From Candidatus Poribacteria bacterium (GTDB lineage Bacteria; Poribacteria; WGA-4E; PCPOR2b), in assembly GCA_003635265.1 (NCBI GenBank), contig PYIZ01000025.1, positions 1-61,581 of the forward strand: a stretch of 61,581 nt of DNA. The letters run 5' to 3'. The position numbers were made by a program, and so were the translations under genes. The notes under the pieces were generated by a model that searched no databases, had not been told where the DNA came from, and worked only from the letters and a program-made list of their open reading frames with translations. Below, piece after piece: positions 37,991-47,047 of the stretch (position 1 is its first letter; each line of letters starts with the position of its first letter).

Positions 37991-38333
37991 TCCACGTCGG
38001 GGAGAGGTTTGGGATCTAAACTTCGATCCGACGATTGGCGCAGAAATTCAGAAAATCCGTCCTGCTGTAGTTATTAGTTCCGATGGCGTGGGACTTCTGC
38101 CGATTAAGTTGGTCTCCCCAATCACCGGTTGGCAAGACCGATTTTCGAGAAATGTTTGGCATGTTCGTATCGAGCCTAGTAGTATCAACGGCTTAACAAA
38201 GATTTCAGCTGTTGACACGCTGCAAATCCGGGGGGTAGATGTGAGACGTTTTATTAGCAGGCGAGGCAGGCTTAGTGCAACACTCATGCAGGAGATTACC
38301 GCGGCAGTCGCCGCAATTATCGAATATGAATAA
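37968..38333 (+). CDS. PemK/MazF-family endoribonuclease toxin
   Basis: About 121 residues. The N-terminal PRRGEVWDLNFDPTIGAEIQKIRPAVVIS is the diagnostic MazF/PemK strand-loop; IEPSSINGLTKISAVDTLQ carries the second conserved block. MazF toxins cut mRNA at short sequences when their antitoxin is lost. The start is probably TTG at 37968 or 37971, just behind GAAGGGGGAG, inside the 3' end of the XRE-ImmA gene. No separate small antitoxin lies upstream, so the overlapping XRE-ImmA protein is the likely antitoxin. Confidence 0.85.
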   Translation: MLNTNPPNPRRGEVWDLNFDPTIGAEIQKIRPAVVISSDGVGLLPIKLVSPITGWQDRFSRNVWHVRIEPSSINGLTKISAVDTLQIRGVDVRRFISRRGRLSATLMQEITAAVAAIIEYE

Positions 38334-38422
38334 ACCAAGTTCCTACACAGTTATGAACTATAGGCTTATCAAATGAACGTCCCATAATTCACACAGAATA
38401 ACCACCACTGTCCCATTCTGAC

Positions 38423-38506
38423 AGCGCAACAGCGCAAAATAGCGCAAAACCAACTCTTAAAAATCCGCACGGTACCAAGGTTTACGCTACCCACCATCTT
38501 GCGCTA
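38423..38506. repeat. Cluster of AGCGCAA motifs, possible operator
   Basis: AGCGCAA occurs at 38423, 38431 and 38441 in direct orientation, and as inverted TTGCGCT(A) at 38499-38506, just ahead of a small two-gene module; another copy lies in the first codons (38525). The 186-base gap from mazF holds nothing else that I recognise. Confidence 0.5.
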
Positions 38507-38519
38507 AGGAGAAAAACAG

Positions 38520-38627
38520 ATGAAAAAGCGCAAAAAAAATCCATATCAACTGACAGATGAAGAAAAACTCGCTGTCGTCGATCTATATGCCCGATTTCAA
38601 ACAACGTCACAAATAGAAACACAATGA
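38520..38627 (+). CDS. Small basic protein, 35 residues
   Basis: Begins MKKRKKNPYQLTDEEK and ends at a TGA that overlaps the next start codon (ATGA). AAGGAG lies eight bases before the ATG, which supports translation. The lysine-rich head and acidic helix resemble a short DNA- or partner-binding peptide. No family recognised. Its coupling to the following antitoxin-like gene suggests a two-gene module or the remnant of a longer first gene. Confidence 0.5.
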   Translation: MKKRKKNPYQLTDEEKLAVVDLYARFQTTSQIETQ

Positions 38628-38848
38628 TACCTTCAAAAGTGGCAGATTTAACAATTGATGAGTTTAGAGACCTTGTTCGTGCGGTTGTCATACAAACGCT
38701 GTCAGAAATGCTAGACGACCCTGATGAAGGATTGGAATTGCGCGATGACTTTGCCGAAGAACTTTCGGGCTCTCTTGCCACTGTAGCAACTGACAGCAAA
38801 ACCACATCTGCACAGAAAGTCGCTGAAAAACTGGGATTGACTTGGTAA
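38624..38848 (+). CDS. Small antitoxin-like protein, 74 residues
   Basis: A 74-residue acidic protein beginning with VADLTIDEFRDLVRAVV and containing DDPDEGLELRDDFAEEL. This pattern recurs in small proteins found next to toxin genes in cyanobacteria and relatives and is usually read as an antitoxin or its partner-binding segment. No toxin follows; glyQS starts 107 bases later. It overlaps the 35-residue gene by four bases. It marks the right end of the defence island. Assignment is tentative. Confidence 0.5.
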   Translation: MIPSKVADLTIDEFRDLVRAVVIQTLSEMLDDPDEGLELRDDFAEELSGSLATVATDSKTTSAQKVAEKLGLTW

Positions 38849-38955
38849 TGTATAATGTGGAATTAGGGCTTTTCAGAAATTGACGAAGAAGATTTTAGTA
38901 TTACCAAAAAAACTGGACTTAAAATAAATACACAATTCTATAGGGAATCATAAGG

Positions 38956-41900
38956 ATGACTTTTCAAGAAATAATACTTGCCTTAGAGAGATTTTGGGCG
39001 GATTACGGCTGCACCATTCAGCAGCCGACTGATGTTGAAGTAGGCGCAGGAACATTCAATCCCGCCACCTTTCTACGCTGCCTCGGACCAGAGCCGTGGC
39101 AGGTCGCTTATGTCGAACCCTCACGTCGACCGGCCGATGGTCGGTACGGGGAAAATCCGTTCCGGCTTGGGGCTTACTATCAATATCAGGTGATACTTAA
39201 ACCTGCACCGACAGATGTGCTGCCGCTCTACCTTGAGAGTTTACGACATCTGGGAATTGACTCCCGCCAAAATGACTTCCGCTTCGTCGAAGACGATTGG
39301 GAAGCACCGACGTTAGGGGGATCTGGACTTGGTTGGGAGGTCTGGTGGAACGGTGCCGAAGTGACGCAATTCACCTACTTTCAGCAGATGGGAGGCATCG
39401 AGTTAGATCCGATCTGTGCTGAGTTGACGTATGGGCTTGAACGCATCGCACTCTATCTGCAGGATGTCGGCAGTTTCTTCGATATCAAATGGAATGATCA
39501 ACTTGTCTACGGGGACGTGTATCACCAGAGCGAGGTGGAGTTCTCCAAATACCATTTTGAGAGCGCGGACGTTGAGACATTGTTTAACCTCTTTGACGCC
39601 TACGAAAAGGAGGCGTTAACCTGCTTGAAAGCCGATTTAATCCTGCCGGCAACAGATTATGTCCTCAAGTGTTCACATACCTTCAATGTTCTTGACGCTC
39701 GCGGCGTCATCAGCGTGACGGAGCGCGTGGGCTACATTGAGCGTGTCCGCCGCCTCGCGCAACGGACAGCACGGGCGTATGTCGCACAACGTGAGGAGAT
39801 GGGGCATCCACTGTTGGATCGTTGGAAACCCGAGGTAGATGAACAAAAGGTTTTAGACGCTCGGTCGGAGCTTGAGGAACAAGCCGAAGCACAAACAGGA
39901 AACGAAGCATCTGCGGACTTTCTCCTAGAGATTGGAACAGAGGAGATTCCTGCGGGCTATATTCCACCGGTCTTGGATCAACTTCGGGAGGTTGCCGCCC
40001 AATCGCTTACAGAGGCTCGGCTTCCGTTTGAAGATGTCCGGACCCTGGCGACCCCACGACGGCTAACCTTATGGGTCAAGGGACTAACAACCTTGCAACC
40101 GGATCAGGTCACTGAAGCGGTCGGTCCCCCGAAACGCGTCGCCTACGATGGGGATGGGAATCCCACCAAGGCGGCGATCGGTTTTGCAAAGGCACAGGGG
40201 GTCAACGTCGAAGATCTAAAAATCGTTGAAACAGAACGTGGGGAATATGTCGCTGCGGACAAACTCGAAAAGGGCCAATCCGCCCACGACTTTCTGAAAG
40301 TCGAGATTCCTGAGTGGATTCAATCCCTGAATTTCCCCAAAACGATGCGCTGGGATAATCTGCGATTTGCGCGTCCCATACGGTGGCTGGTCGCCTTGCT
40401 GGGCGATGGGGTGGTGGACTTCCAACTGGATACTTTGCGTTCAGGGGGGCAGACGTACGGTCATCGCTCGTTGAACCCGGAACCGATTGAACTCTCCTCT
40501 GCTTCGCTTGCGGACTATATTGAGAGTTTGCGAGCGGTCAACGTGCTTGTCGATCCGGAGGAACGTCGAAAGGCGATTGAAAGCCAAGTTACGGAGACTC
40601 TTAAAGCCGAAGGGTGTTTGACCACAATCGATCCAGAATTGTTGGATACCGTCAATTTCCTTGTCGAAAATCCCCAAGCAATCATGGGCAGTTTTAGTGA
40701 ATCCCATCTCTCACTGCCGACTGAAGTCTTAATCACTCCCATGAAGACACAACAACGCTACTTTCCGATGTGGCAGTTCTCGGACTCTCGGAACGGAGGC
40801 GATGGCAAACTGGCAGCAAAGTTCATAACAATTTCCAACGGGACGGACGGCAACTTTGACGGTGTCCGCCACGGCAACGAGCGAGTCTTACATGCTCGAC
40901 TCAACGACGCAGCATTCTTCTACAACGAGGACCAGAAAACCGCGCTTGCAGATAAAGTGGACCGACTGCACAACGTTGTTTTTCAGGTGAAACTCGGTTC
41001 ACTGCACGACAAAATCACCCGATTGCAGAAGCTGGCTTCATTCATTGCAGAGGAGATTGGCGCTGATCAAAGTGTCAAAGATCACGTTATTCGAGCGGCA
41101 TCGCTTTGTAAAGCGGATTTGACGACGCAGATGGTGATTGAATTTCCGTCCCTACAAGGGATTATGGGGAAATATTACGCCGAAAATTCCGGTGAACCCG
41201 CTGCAGTTGTGTCGGCAATTGAGGAACACTATCAACCTATTGCCGCTGATGCACCTATCCCACGCACTGATGTCGGGACAATCGTTGCACTTGCGGATAA
41301 AATCGACACTATCGTTGGGTACTTCGGTATTGATGAGCGACCTACAGGTTCCCAAGACCCGTATTCACTCAGACGACATGCAATCGGAACAATACGCATC
41401 CTTCACGAGCGTAACCACCGCTTCCCACTGACTTCTGTCATCGAGAAGGTGATTGAACTATATCGGGTGGATCTCGTCAAAGATACAAAGACCGCTGTAC
41501 TTGATTTTATTAAAGGGCGAATGGAAGTGCTTCTGGCTGGACAGAGTTACATGCCAGACTTCAACTACGCGCCGGATCTTATTGATGCAGTCCTTGCAAC
41601 AGACGAGGTGGATGTGATTGATATTCTAGAGCGAGCGGCGGTCCTCAAAACTTTCCGTGAGCAACCGGACTTTGACAGGGTATATCCAGCACTGAATCGT
41701 GTGCTGAGAATTTTGCCAGACCGACCCCCAACAGAAATTCAGCCCGACCTTTTCCGGGACGAGGCTGAAAAGCAGTTAGGAAAAGTTGTGGATGCAGCAG
41801 AAGCGGAATTAAATCGATTCGTTCAAAAGCGTGACTACGAAGAACTTCTTACTCGGCTTGGTGAGCTCCAACCCGCAATCGACCGGTTCTTCGATGATGT

Positions 41901-42018
41901 GATGGTCATGGCGGAAGACGCTACCATCCGATCTAATCGACTCGCGCTGTTAAATACTATCGCGCAAAAGATATATCCGTTTGCTGACCTAACAAAGTTA
42001 GTCATTGCAGGAAATTAA
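38956..42018 (+). CDS. glyQS: Glycyl-tRNA synthetase, fused alpha and beta subunits
   Basis: A 1020-residue enzyme charging tRNA-Gly. Residues 1 to about 295 are the GlyQ catalytic alpha subunit ([50 protein letters not shown]). A short acidic linker leads to the GlyS beta subunit from about residue 318 ([16 protein letters not shown]), which runs to an anticodon/tRNA-binding C-terminus. Most bacteria encode the two as separate adjacent genes; a single chain occurs in a few lineages such as chlamydiae. AGGGA lies ten bases before the ATG. recO, the usual neighbour, is 14 kb upstream across the defence island. Confidence 0.95.
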   Translation: MTFQEIILALERFWADYGCTIQQPTDVEVGAGTFNPATFLRCLGPEPWQVAYVEPSRRPADGRYGENPFRLGAYYQYQVILKPAPTDVLPLYLESLRHLGIDSRQNDFRFVEDDWEAPTLGGSGLGWEVWWNGAEVTQFTYFQQMGGIELDPICAELTYGLERIALYLQDVGSFFDIKWNDQLVYGDVYHQSEVEFSKYHFESADVETLFNLFDAYEKEALTCLKADLILPATDYVLKCSHTFNVLDARGVISVTERVGYIERVRRLAQRTARAYVAQREEMGHPLLDRWKPEVDEQKVLDARSELEEQAEAQTGNEASADFLLEIGTEEIPAGYIPPVLDQLREVAAQSLTEARLPFEDVRTLATPRRLTLWVKGLTTLQPDQVTEAVGPPKRVAYDGDGNPTKAAIGFAKAQGVNVEDLKIVETERGEYVAADKLEKGQSAHDFLKVEIPEWIQSLNFPKTMRWDNLRFARPIRWLVALLGDGVVDFQLDTLRSGGQTYGHRSLNPEPIELSSASLADYIESLRAVNVLVDPEERRKAIESQVTETLKAEGCLTTIDPELLDTVNFLVENPQAIMGSFSESHLSLPTEVLITPMKTQQRYFPMWQFSDSRNGGDGKLAAKFITISNGTDGNFDGVRHGNERVLHARLNDAAFFYNEDQKTALADKVDRLHNVVFQVKLGSLHDKITRLQKLASFIAEEIGADQSVKDHVIRAASLCKADLTTQMVIEFPSLQGIMGKYYAENSGEPAAVVSAIEEHYQPIAADAPIPRTDVGTIVALADKIDTIVGYFGIDERPTGSQDPYSLRRHAIGTIRILHERNHRFPLTSVIEKVIELYRVDLVKDTKTAVLDFIKGRMEVLLAGQSYMPDFNYAPDLIDAVLATDEVDVIDILERAAVLKTFREQPDFDRVYPALNRVLRILPDRPPTEIQPDLFRDEAEKQLGKVVDAAEAELNRFVQKRDYEELLTRLGELQPAIDRFFDDVMVMAEDATIRSNRLALLNTIAQKIYPFADLTKLVIAGN

Positions 42019-42093
42019 ATCAATTGAATGTCTAAAAATTAACGTCTTATTTCTTAAGTTTTTGCACTACACATTAAAAAAGGGAGATAAAAA

Positions 42094-45000
42094 ATGAAGC
42101 AAAAATTAGTTCTGTTTATCGGTTTTATGCTGGCAATTATTATCCTCACCGGCTGTGCTGAGAAGGAAGATAGAAATATCCTTGAAGCGCGAGCAGCAAT
42201 TGCAAAAACGGATTACGCTGCCGCTCGGAGTGCCATAGAAACCGCACCCGACCTTCCAGAAACACGATCACTGCGAGCATTACTTCAGCTACACACCACC
42301 TCAGGCTGGAGTACTGACGCTGCTGCTTGGGGCGGAACCATCCAAAAGGTTGTCGAGTATTTACAGCCACTCAATACGGATATAAAAACATTGGAGACAC
42401 AGGAAGATCCGGACTCCGATGATTTGGATCGCTTGGAGCGGCTCATTCGGTCCAGAAATTCGATTGCCGGTCTTCTCGCGAATGGTCTCGCCGCAGCCGC
42501 TGAAAAAAGTGCTAATCTCCCTTCAGAACTGATCAATCAGCCCGACTCTGCGGCTATCATAGGTCTCTTGGAGGCTGAGAAATGCTTCGACCCAATAGCT
42601 AGCGGTGCGGCAATGATGCTGATCCAGAAACTCGGCAATACACCGACAGCTTCCAACCTGTTGATCAGTGCGACGCAGCACCCGGATGCCGATATTAGAA
42701 AAGGAGCTGTCAAGCATTTGGGAGATCTCGAAGATCCGAAGCTGATCCCTACATTCGAATCCATCCTAAAAAACAAGGGCGAATCTCCTTATGTCCTTTA
42801 CAACGTAATCGTTGCATTGGAGAGGCTTAGGGAGGAACCAATCGTACCTGCCCTCAAACTAGCGACGCAGACCAATGCTGGGCAGGTGCGGATGCATGGA
42901 GCAAAATTGATTGGTCAACTTAAAGCGGAGGAGGCAATTCCCTCACTGATTCACCTGTTGGCGGACCTAGATGCGCATGTCAGAACTGCATCGATCAATG
43001 CACTGACGGAGATTGGTAACGTATCTATCGCGCCTCTAATTGAAGTACTCGACTCCGGTGCCCAGAATGTCCTTCCAGATGAGAATTCGACTGAGTTCCT
43101 CCAACTGACGTCGGAGTACCAATACCTTGCAAACGCGTATATTGACCCAACTCGGCGTAAAAATCATCGCATTAACACACAAGCTGCTGCAGCGCAAGCG
43201 CTCGGCGCATTAAAAGCCGAAGAAGCAATTCCACGCCTGATTAGCTTACTCGATAATGATGACCTTCGTGCAAGTGCAGGTGCTGCGTTGCGGGCAATGA
43301 AAGGAGTTGCGATTCCGGGGCTCATCAATGCGCTGAAAGATCCAAGAGATGATGTCAGGATTCGGAGCGCAGAGGTGCTAGCGGGTATCGTCGATTTACG
43401 CTCGGTGGACGGTCTTAGTGAGGCATTAATGACTGATCCTCGAAAGGATCTAAGAGCAGCGGCTGCCAAAACCCTTAGTGCCTTGAGAGGGCGTGGTACA
43501 AATAACATCGCACGCGATGCGCTGATTCAGGGGTTGAAGCTGGATGACACAACCGCTGCCAACGCTGCGACTGCGCTCGGTGAAATCCAAATTAGTACTG
43601 ATGAAGCGATTCAAGAACTGATTACAATGGCAATGGACAAACGGGGGCGTGAAACCGTGCGGAGCGCTGCGCTGTCTGCATTGACGAAACTCGCTGCTGC
43701 CCAAGCGGTGCAGCCGATGCTGCTCTTAATGTTAAGTGATGAAACTAGCCCTGCCCTCCGTAAGGGTGCTGTGGCTGCTTTGGGAGAAATCAAGGCACCA
43801 GAATCCGTTCCCGCCCTTGTGTGGGTTTTGGGGACACGCTATGAGGATATCAAAGACTTCCAAAGGCACCTGAAAAGACAGTACAATACCCTTGCACGGT
43901 TGAAGGAGGCCATCACCAATTTAGGGGTTGAGTGGACGGGCGAGTATGCTCCACCCGATTATCGAACATGGGGTGAGCTCAAACCAATTCCGAGCCTTGT
44001 TCGTAGTGAAGTTGCGCTCTCACTCGGCAAAATTAAAGGCGACGCAGTTGTGCAGCCGTTAATTGATGCGCTCAAAGAGGACGAGCGCGCCGCTGTGCGT
44101 AAAAGCGCTGCCTTTGCTCTGGGAGAGGTCAAAGGTGAAATGGTAGTTGACCCCTTGATTCAAGCACTCAGAGACGATAAACAGGGGATTGTGCGCCAAG
44201 AAGCTGCAGTTGCCTTGGGCAAAATCAAAGGGGACAAAGTGGTCAATCCTTTGCTGACAACTCTCAAAAGAGATAAATTTGAGGGGGCTCGCAAACAAGC
44301 AGCCATCGCGCTACGTGAGTTACCAGCTGAACTTGCCGATGATGGACTGGTTGATGTCCTAAAAAAGGGTTGGGGCACGTTTGAAGAGAAGCAGGAGGTC
44401 TTATCTGTTCAGACTGAAGTGATTACGTCCTTAACCAAGCTGGGCAAAGCGGTGACAGCAAAATCTATAATAAACGCCCTCAAATCCGTGGAGGACGACT
44501 GGACGCGATGGAAACTGGTATTTGCGCTCGGGAGGCTTGAGGAAAACGAGGATTCACCTGTGGATGCAATGACTGCTGAGTTAGAACATCCAAACTATGT
44601 CGTGCGCAAGGAGGCGGTGCTTGGGCTTGGACTCAGCAAGGATCGAAAATCCCTTGAAGTCTTGACCAAAATCCTTGAAAACGAAAGCGAATACAAATCG
44701 ATCCGTGCGAGTGCTGCAACGGCACTAGGTACGCTGCTCGATGAGCGTGCAGCCCCATCGCTCCTTGCTGCCTTGGAGGATAAACATATTGAAGTTCGAA
44801 CACAGGCAGTTACTGCGTTAGGTGCTATCAGAGAAGCTAGGGCAGTCGATAAACTCGTTGAGATGTTTTACGCGCCTCTCGAAGATAAAACGGTAAAGGC
44901 GGCTTGTGTGACCGCACTTGGGTTAATCGGAGGCGAAAAAGCGGAGGCAGTGCTTCTTGACATTTTGGAGACAGATACGGAAAGAGGAGCTATTTTTACG

Positions 45001-45933
45001 AACGCGGTCACAGGACTCGGAGAGTTGAAAAGCACAAAAGCGGTGCCGGCACTGATTGAAATTCTCGAAGATCAAAGCCTAGAACTGGATGCCCGTTGGG
45101 ATGCACTTGCAAAGCTTTCCGCTCGCGTGAAAGCCGCTATAGCGCTTGCCAACATTAAAGACCAACGCGCCGCCGAAGCGTTTGGAAGACGGCTGGTTGA
45201 CGAATCGGAATATGTCATTGCCATAGTAGACAAAGATGGCAAAAAAATTCCAAAACACAACTGGGGTTGGGAAAACTTTGTTATAGCTACAAAACCGTTC
45301 CGGCTGCCTGCGTTTGTTGCGCCCAAGATGGTTCAGCGAATTGAAGATCCGCTGGAAGAGTGGCCCGTCAAGGCATACGCTGCGAATGCCCTCGCAAAAT
45401 CCGATGCCCCAGACGTTATACCGAGAATCAGAGAACTGCTCGCCGATCCAATCGTGCAGATTCGTCAACACACGGCACTTGGTGTCGGTGAAGGCAAACT
45501 CAGTGAATTCAAGGACGATCTTGTAAAGAAGATGCTGGGCGATGGTGAAGCCAACGCCGATGTCCGACGTTGGGCGACACAGGGTCTGGGCGATCTTGGT
45601 GATCCGTCCGTTGTACCAGCCATTGCAGAAACGCTCAACAATGATATTAATGTTATAGCACTGCGTCAGGATGCGGCACTTGCCCTTGGAAAGATTGGGG
45701 ATGATGCGGCAGTCGATGCATTGTCTACAAAGTTGGCAGCCCTTCAGGCGAGTCAGGCAGAGAAGAAGTTGCGAATCGACATCCTCAAAGCACTTGGCGA
45801 AGCGAAGAGCCAAAAAGCTGTGCCGGTTCTTAAGACAGCTCTGGAGGATGCGGATGGTGACATCCACTTCTGGGCGGCGGATGCCTTATATAAAATCACG
45901 GGTGATGGGCATGGGTATCACCGCGTGGGCTAG
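42094..45933 (+). CDS. HEAT-repeat lipoprotein, 1279 residues
   Basis: A very large secreted scaffold. The signal peptide ends in the lipobox LTGC (Cys21), so it should be lipid-anchored outside the inner membrane. From about residue 200 to the end the sequence is a run of roughly 30-residue HEAT/PBS-lyase-type repeats (for example VRKSAAFALGEVKGEMVVDPLIQAL and VRQEAAVALGKIKGDKVVNPLL), making one long helical solenoid for protein binding. Two longer insertions interrupt the array near residues 335-350 and 595-625. An AGGGAG ribosome site precedes the ATG. Partners are unknown; the next small gene begins nine bases later and may be one. Confidence 0.85.
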   Translation: MKQKLVLFIGFMLAIIILTGCAEKEDRNILEARAAIAKTDYAAARSAIETAPDLPETRSLRALLQLHTTSGWSTDAAAWGGTIQKVVEYLQPLNTDIKTLETQEDPDSDDLDRLERLIRSRNSIAGLLANGLAAAAEKSANLPSELINQPDSAAIIGLLEAEKCFDPIASGAAMMLIQKLGNTPTASNLLISATQHPDADIRKGAVKHLGDLEDPKLIPTFESILKNKGESPYVLYNVIVALERLREEPIVPALKLATQTNAGQVRMHGAKLIGQLKAEEAIPSLIHLLADLDAHVRTASINALTEIGNVSIAPLIEVLDSGAQNVLPDENSTEFLQLTSEYQYLANAYIDPTRRKNHRINTQAAAAQALGALKAEEAIPRLISLLDNDDLRASAGAALRAMKGVAIPGLINALKDPRDDVRIRSAEVLAGIVDLRSVDGLSEALMTDPRKDLRAAAAKTLSALRGRGTNNIARDALIQGLKLDDTTAANAATALGEIQISTDEAIQELITMAMDKRGRETVRSAALSALTKLAAAQAVQPMLLLMLSDETSPALRKGAVAALGEIKAPESVPALVWVLGTRYEDIKDFQRHLKRQYNTLARLKEAITNLGVEWTGEYAPPDYRTWGELKPIPSLVRSEVALSLGKIKGDAVVQPLIDALKEDERAAVRKSAAFALGEVKGEMVVDPLIQALRDDKQGIVRQEAAVALGKIKGDKVVNPLLTTLKRDKFEGARKQAAIALRELPAELADDGLVDVLKKGWGTFEEKQEVLSVQTEVITSLTKLGKAVTAKSIINALKSVEDDWTRWKLVFALGRLEENEDSPVDAMTAELEHPNYVVRKEAVLGLGLSKDRKSLEVLTKILENESEYKSIRASAATALGTLLDERAAPSLLAALEDKHIEVRTQAVTALGAIREARAVDKLVEMFYAPLEDKTVKAACVTALGLIGGEKAEAVLLDILETDTERGAIFTNAVTGLGELKSTKAVPALIEILEDQSLELDARWDALAKLSARVKAAIALANIKDQRAAEAFGRRLVDESEYVIAIVDKDGKKIPKHNWGWENFVIATKPFRLPAFVAPKMVQRIEDPLEEWPVKAYAANALAKSDAPDVIPRIRELLADPIVQIRQHTALGVGEGKLSEFKDDLVKKMLGDGEANADVRRWATQGLGDLGDPSVVPAIAETLNNDINVIALRQDAALALGKIGDDAAVDALSTKLAALQASQAEKKLRIDILKALGEAKSQKAVPVLKTALEDADGDIHFWAADALYKITGDGHGYHRVG

Positions 45934-45942
45934 GATCTCGCT

Positions 45943-46500
45943 TTGCTTGAAAAAAAAGACATTCCTATCACCGAACTTGTCCATATATGGAAACACCGCG
46001 ATTCCCTAGCAATGATGCCACCAGAAGAGTGGGAAACCGTAATCTCGATTATCCAAAAATTGCTTCCTGAATACGCTGCACGAGATTTTACGAACCTAGA
46101 AAACGATCATTGTTATATGGTCGAGGTGTTGCTGCATCAAGGACAAACGGATTTTCTGGACGACGGTTTGGAACTTTTAGCTCAGACCGGCGGGAAAACG
46201 CGTGTCTTACAAACGTTCGTCAGTCGAATTGCCCCCTATTATTATTATTATGTGTGGGAAATGTTCACAGACGGTGCCGATACGGATCTGATTTTCTCAT
46301 ATCCGAAAAAATCGCAGTTATCGCAGAAAGAAAGGCAGATTACGTTCCTCATTGAGCGGCTATTTAACAGCTTCGGTTATAAACTACTTCCTCCACGCAC
46401 AGCAGCGACGATTGTCCCGGAAATCGAGACGGAATGCATCAAAAAAGGTGAGGTGGCAGTTTTTCATCTGTTGTTCAGTGAGCTGTTTTCTGTACACTAA
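45943..46500 (+). CDS. Hypothetical protein downstream of the HEAT lipoprotein
   Basis: About 185 residues, starting at a TTG nine bases after the HEAT gene stop with only a weak AGGAT ribosome site, so it is probably translated by coupling. It is soluble, mostly helical and acidic, with a five-tyrosine run (APYYYYYVWEMF) encoded by a TAT microsatellite. I recognise no domain. The next gene is hsp20 on the same strand. Real coding is supported by codon-like composition and operon spacing, but not by any family match. Confidence 0.55.
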   Translation: MLEKKDIPITELVHIWKHRDSLAMMPPEEWETVISIIQKLLPEYAARDFTNLENDHCYMVEVLLHQGQTDFLDDGLELLAQTGGKTRVLQTFVSRIAPYYYYYVWEMFTDGADTDLIFSYPKKSQLSQKERQITFLIERLFNSFGYKLLPPRTAATIVPEIETECIKKGEVAVFHLLFSELFSVH

Positions 46501-46531
46501 GCTGTCTTGATTTTGAAAGGAGGATAAACAG

Positions 46532-47047
46532 ATGAAATCAAACCCGAACCGACTCATTGACCATTTCTTTCAAATGCAGGAAGAGATTGACCGTCTTTTC
46601 GATGATTTTATGGAGCCGTCCCAGGATTTAACAACTGAGACGGCACATTGGCGACCACCGATGGATATTTATGAGACGGTCGATAGTTTTGTTGTTAAGA
46701 TTGAAATTGCGGGCATAGAACCGAGCGAAGATCTCAAAATCCAACTGAATCGAAACGTCTTGACCCTCAAAGGATACCGACAAGAGCGAACCGTCCTAAA
46801 AAAAGAACACTACCATCAAGCTGAATTAAACTACGGTCCCTTTGAGCGATCCATTGTGTTACCGAATATCTTGGCGGATGATGTGGAGCCTGTTGCGAAT
46901 TATGCAAACGGCTTCCTTGAAATTCATATCCCCAAGGCACGGGTAAATAAGCCAAAGGAAATTGTCGTCCAAGCCAAGCAAGAGTTAGAGGTGGGAGCAA
47001 CTGAAAACCCAGAACGAGAGGAACTTGAAGATGGCATCGAAAAATGA
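46532..47047 (+). CDS. Hsp20/alpha-crystallin small heat-shock protein
   Basis: A 171-residue ATP-independent holdase. The alpha-crystallin domain spans about residues 40-145 (PPMDIYETVDSFVVKIEIAGI ... ANYANGFLEIHIPKA, the A-x-x-x-n-G-x-L signature), with a short N-terminal arm and an unusually long acidic C-terminal tail. AAAGGAGG precedes the ATG. Its 3' end overlaps the start of lon, coupling a chaperone that holds misfolded proteins to the protease that removes them. A second, distinct Hsp20 lies at 53977-54423. Confidence 0.93.
   Translation: MKSNPNRLIDHFFQMQEEIDRLFDDFMEPSQDLTTETAHWRPPMDIYETVDSFVVKIEIAGIEPSEDLKIQLNRNVLTLKGYRQERTVLKKEHYHQAELNYGPFERSIVLPNILADDVEPVANYANGFLEIHIPKARVNKPKEIVVQAKQELEVGATENPEREELEDGIEK

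Noticed and set aside
45079..45867. Minus-strand open frame of 262 codons inside the HEAT lipoprotein gene
   Set aside because: Antisense shadow of repetitive alanine/leucine-rich coding sequence; no protein-like composition, and the sense gene is well supported.
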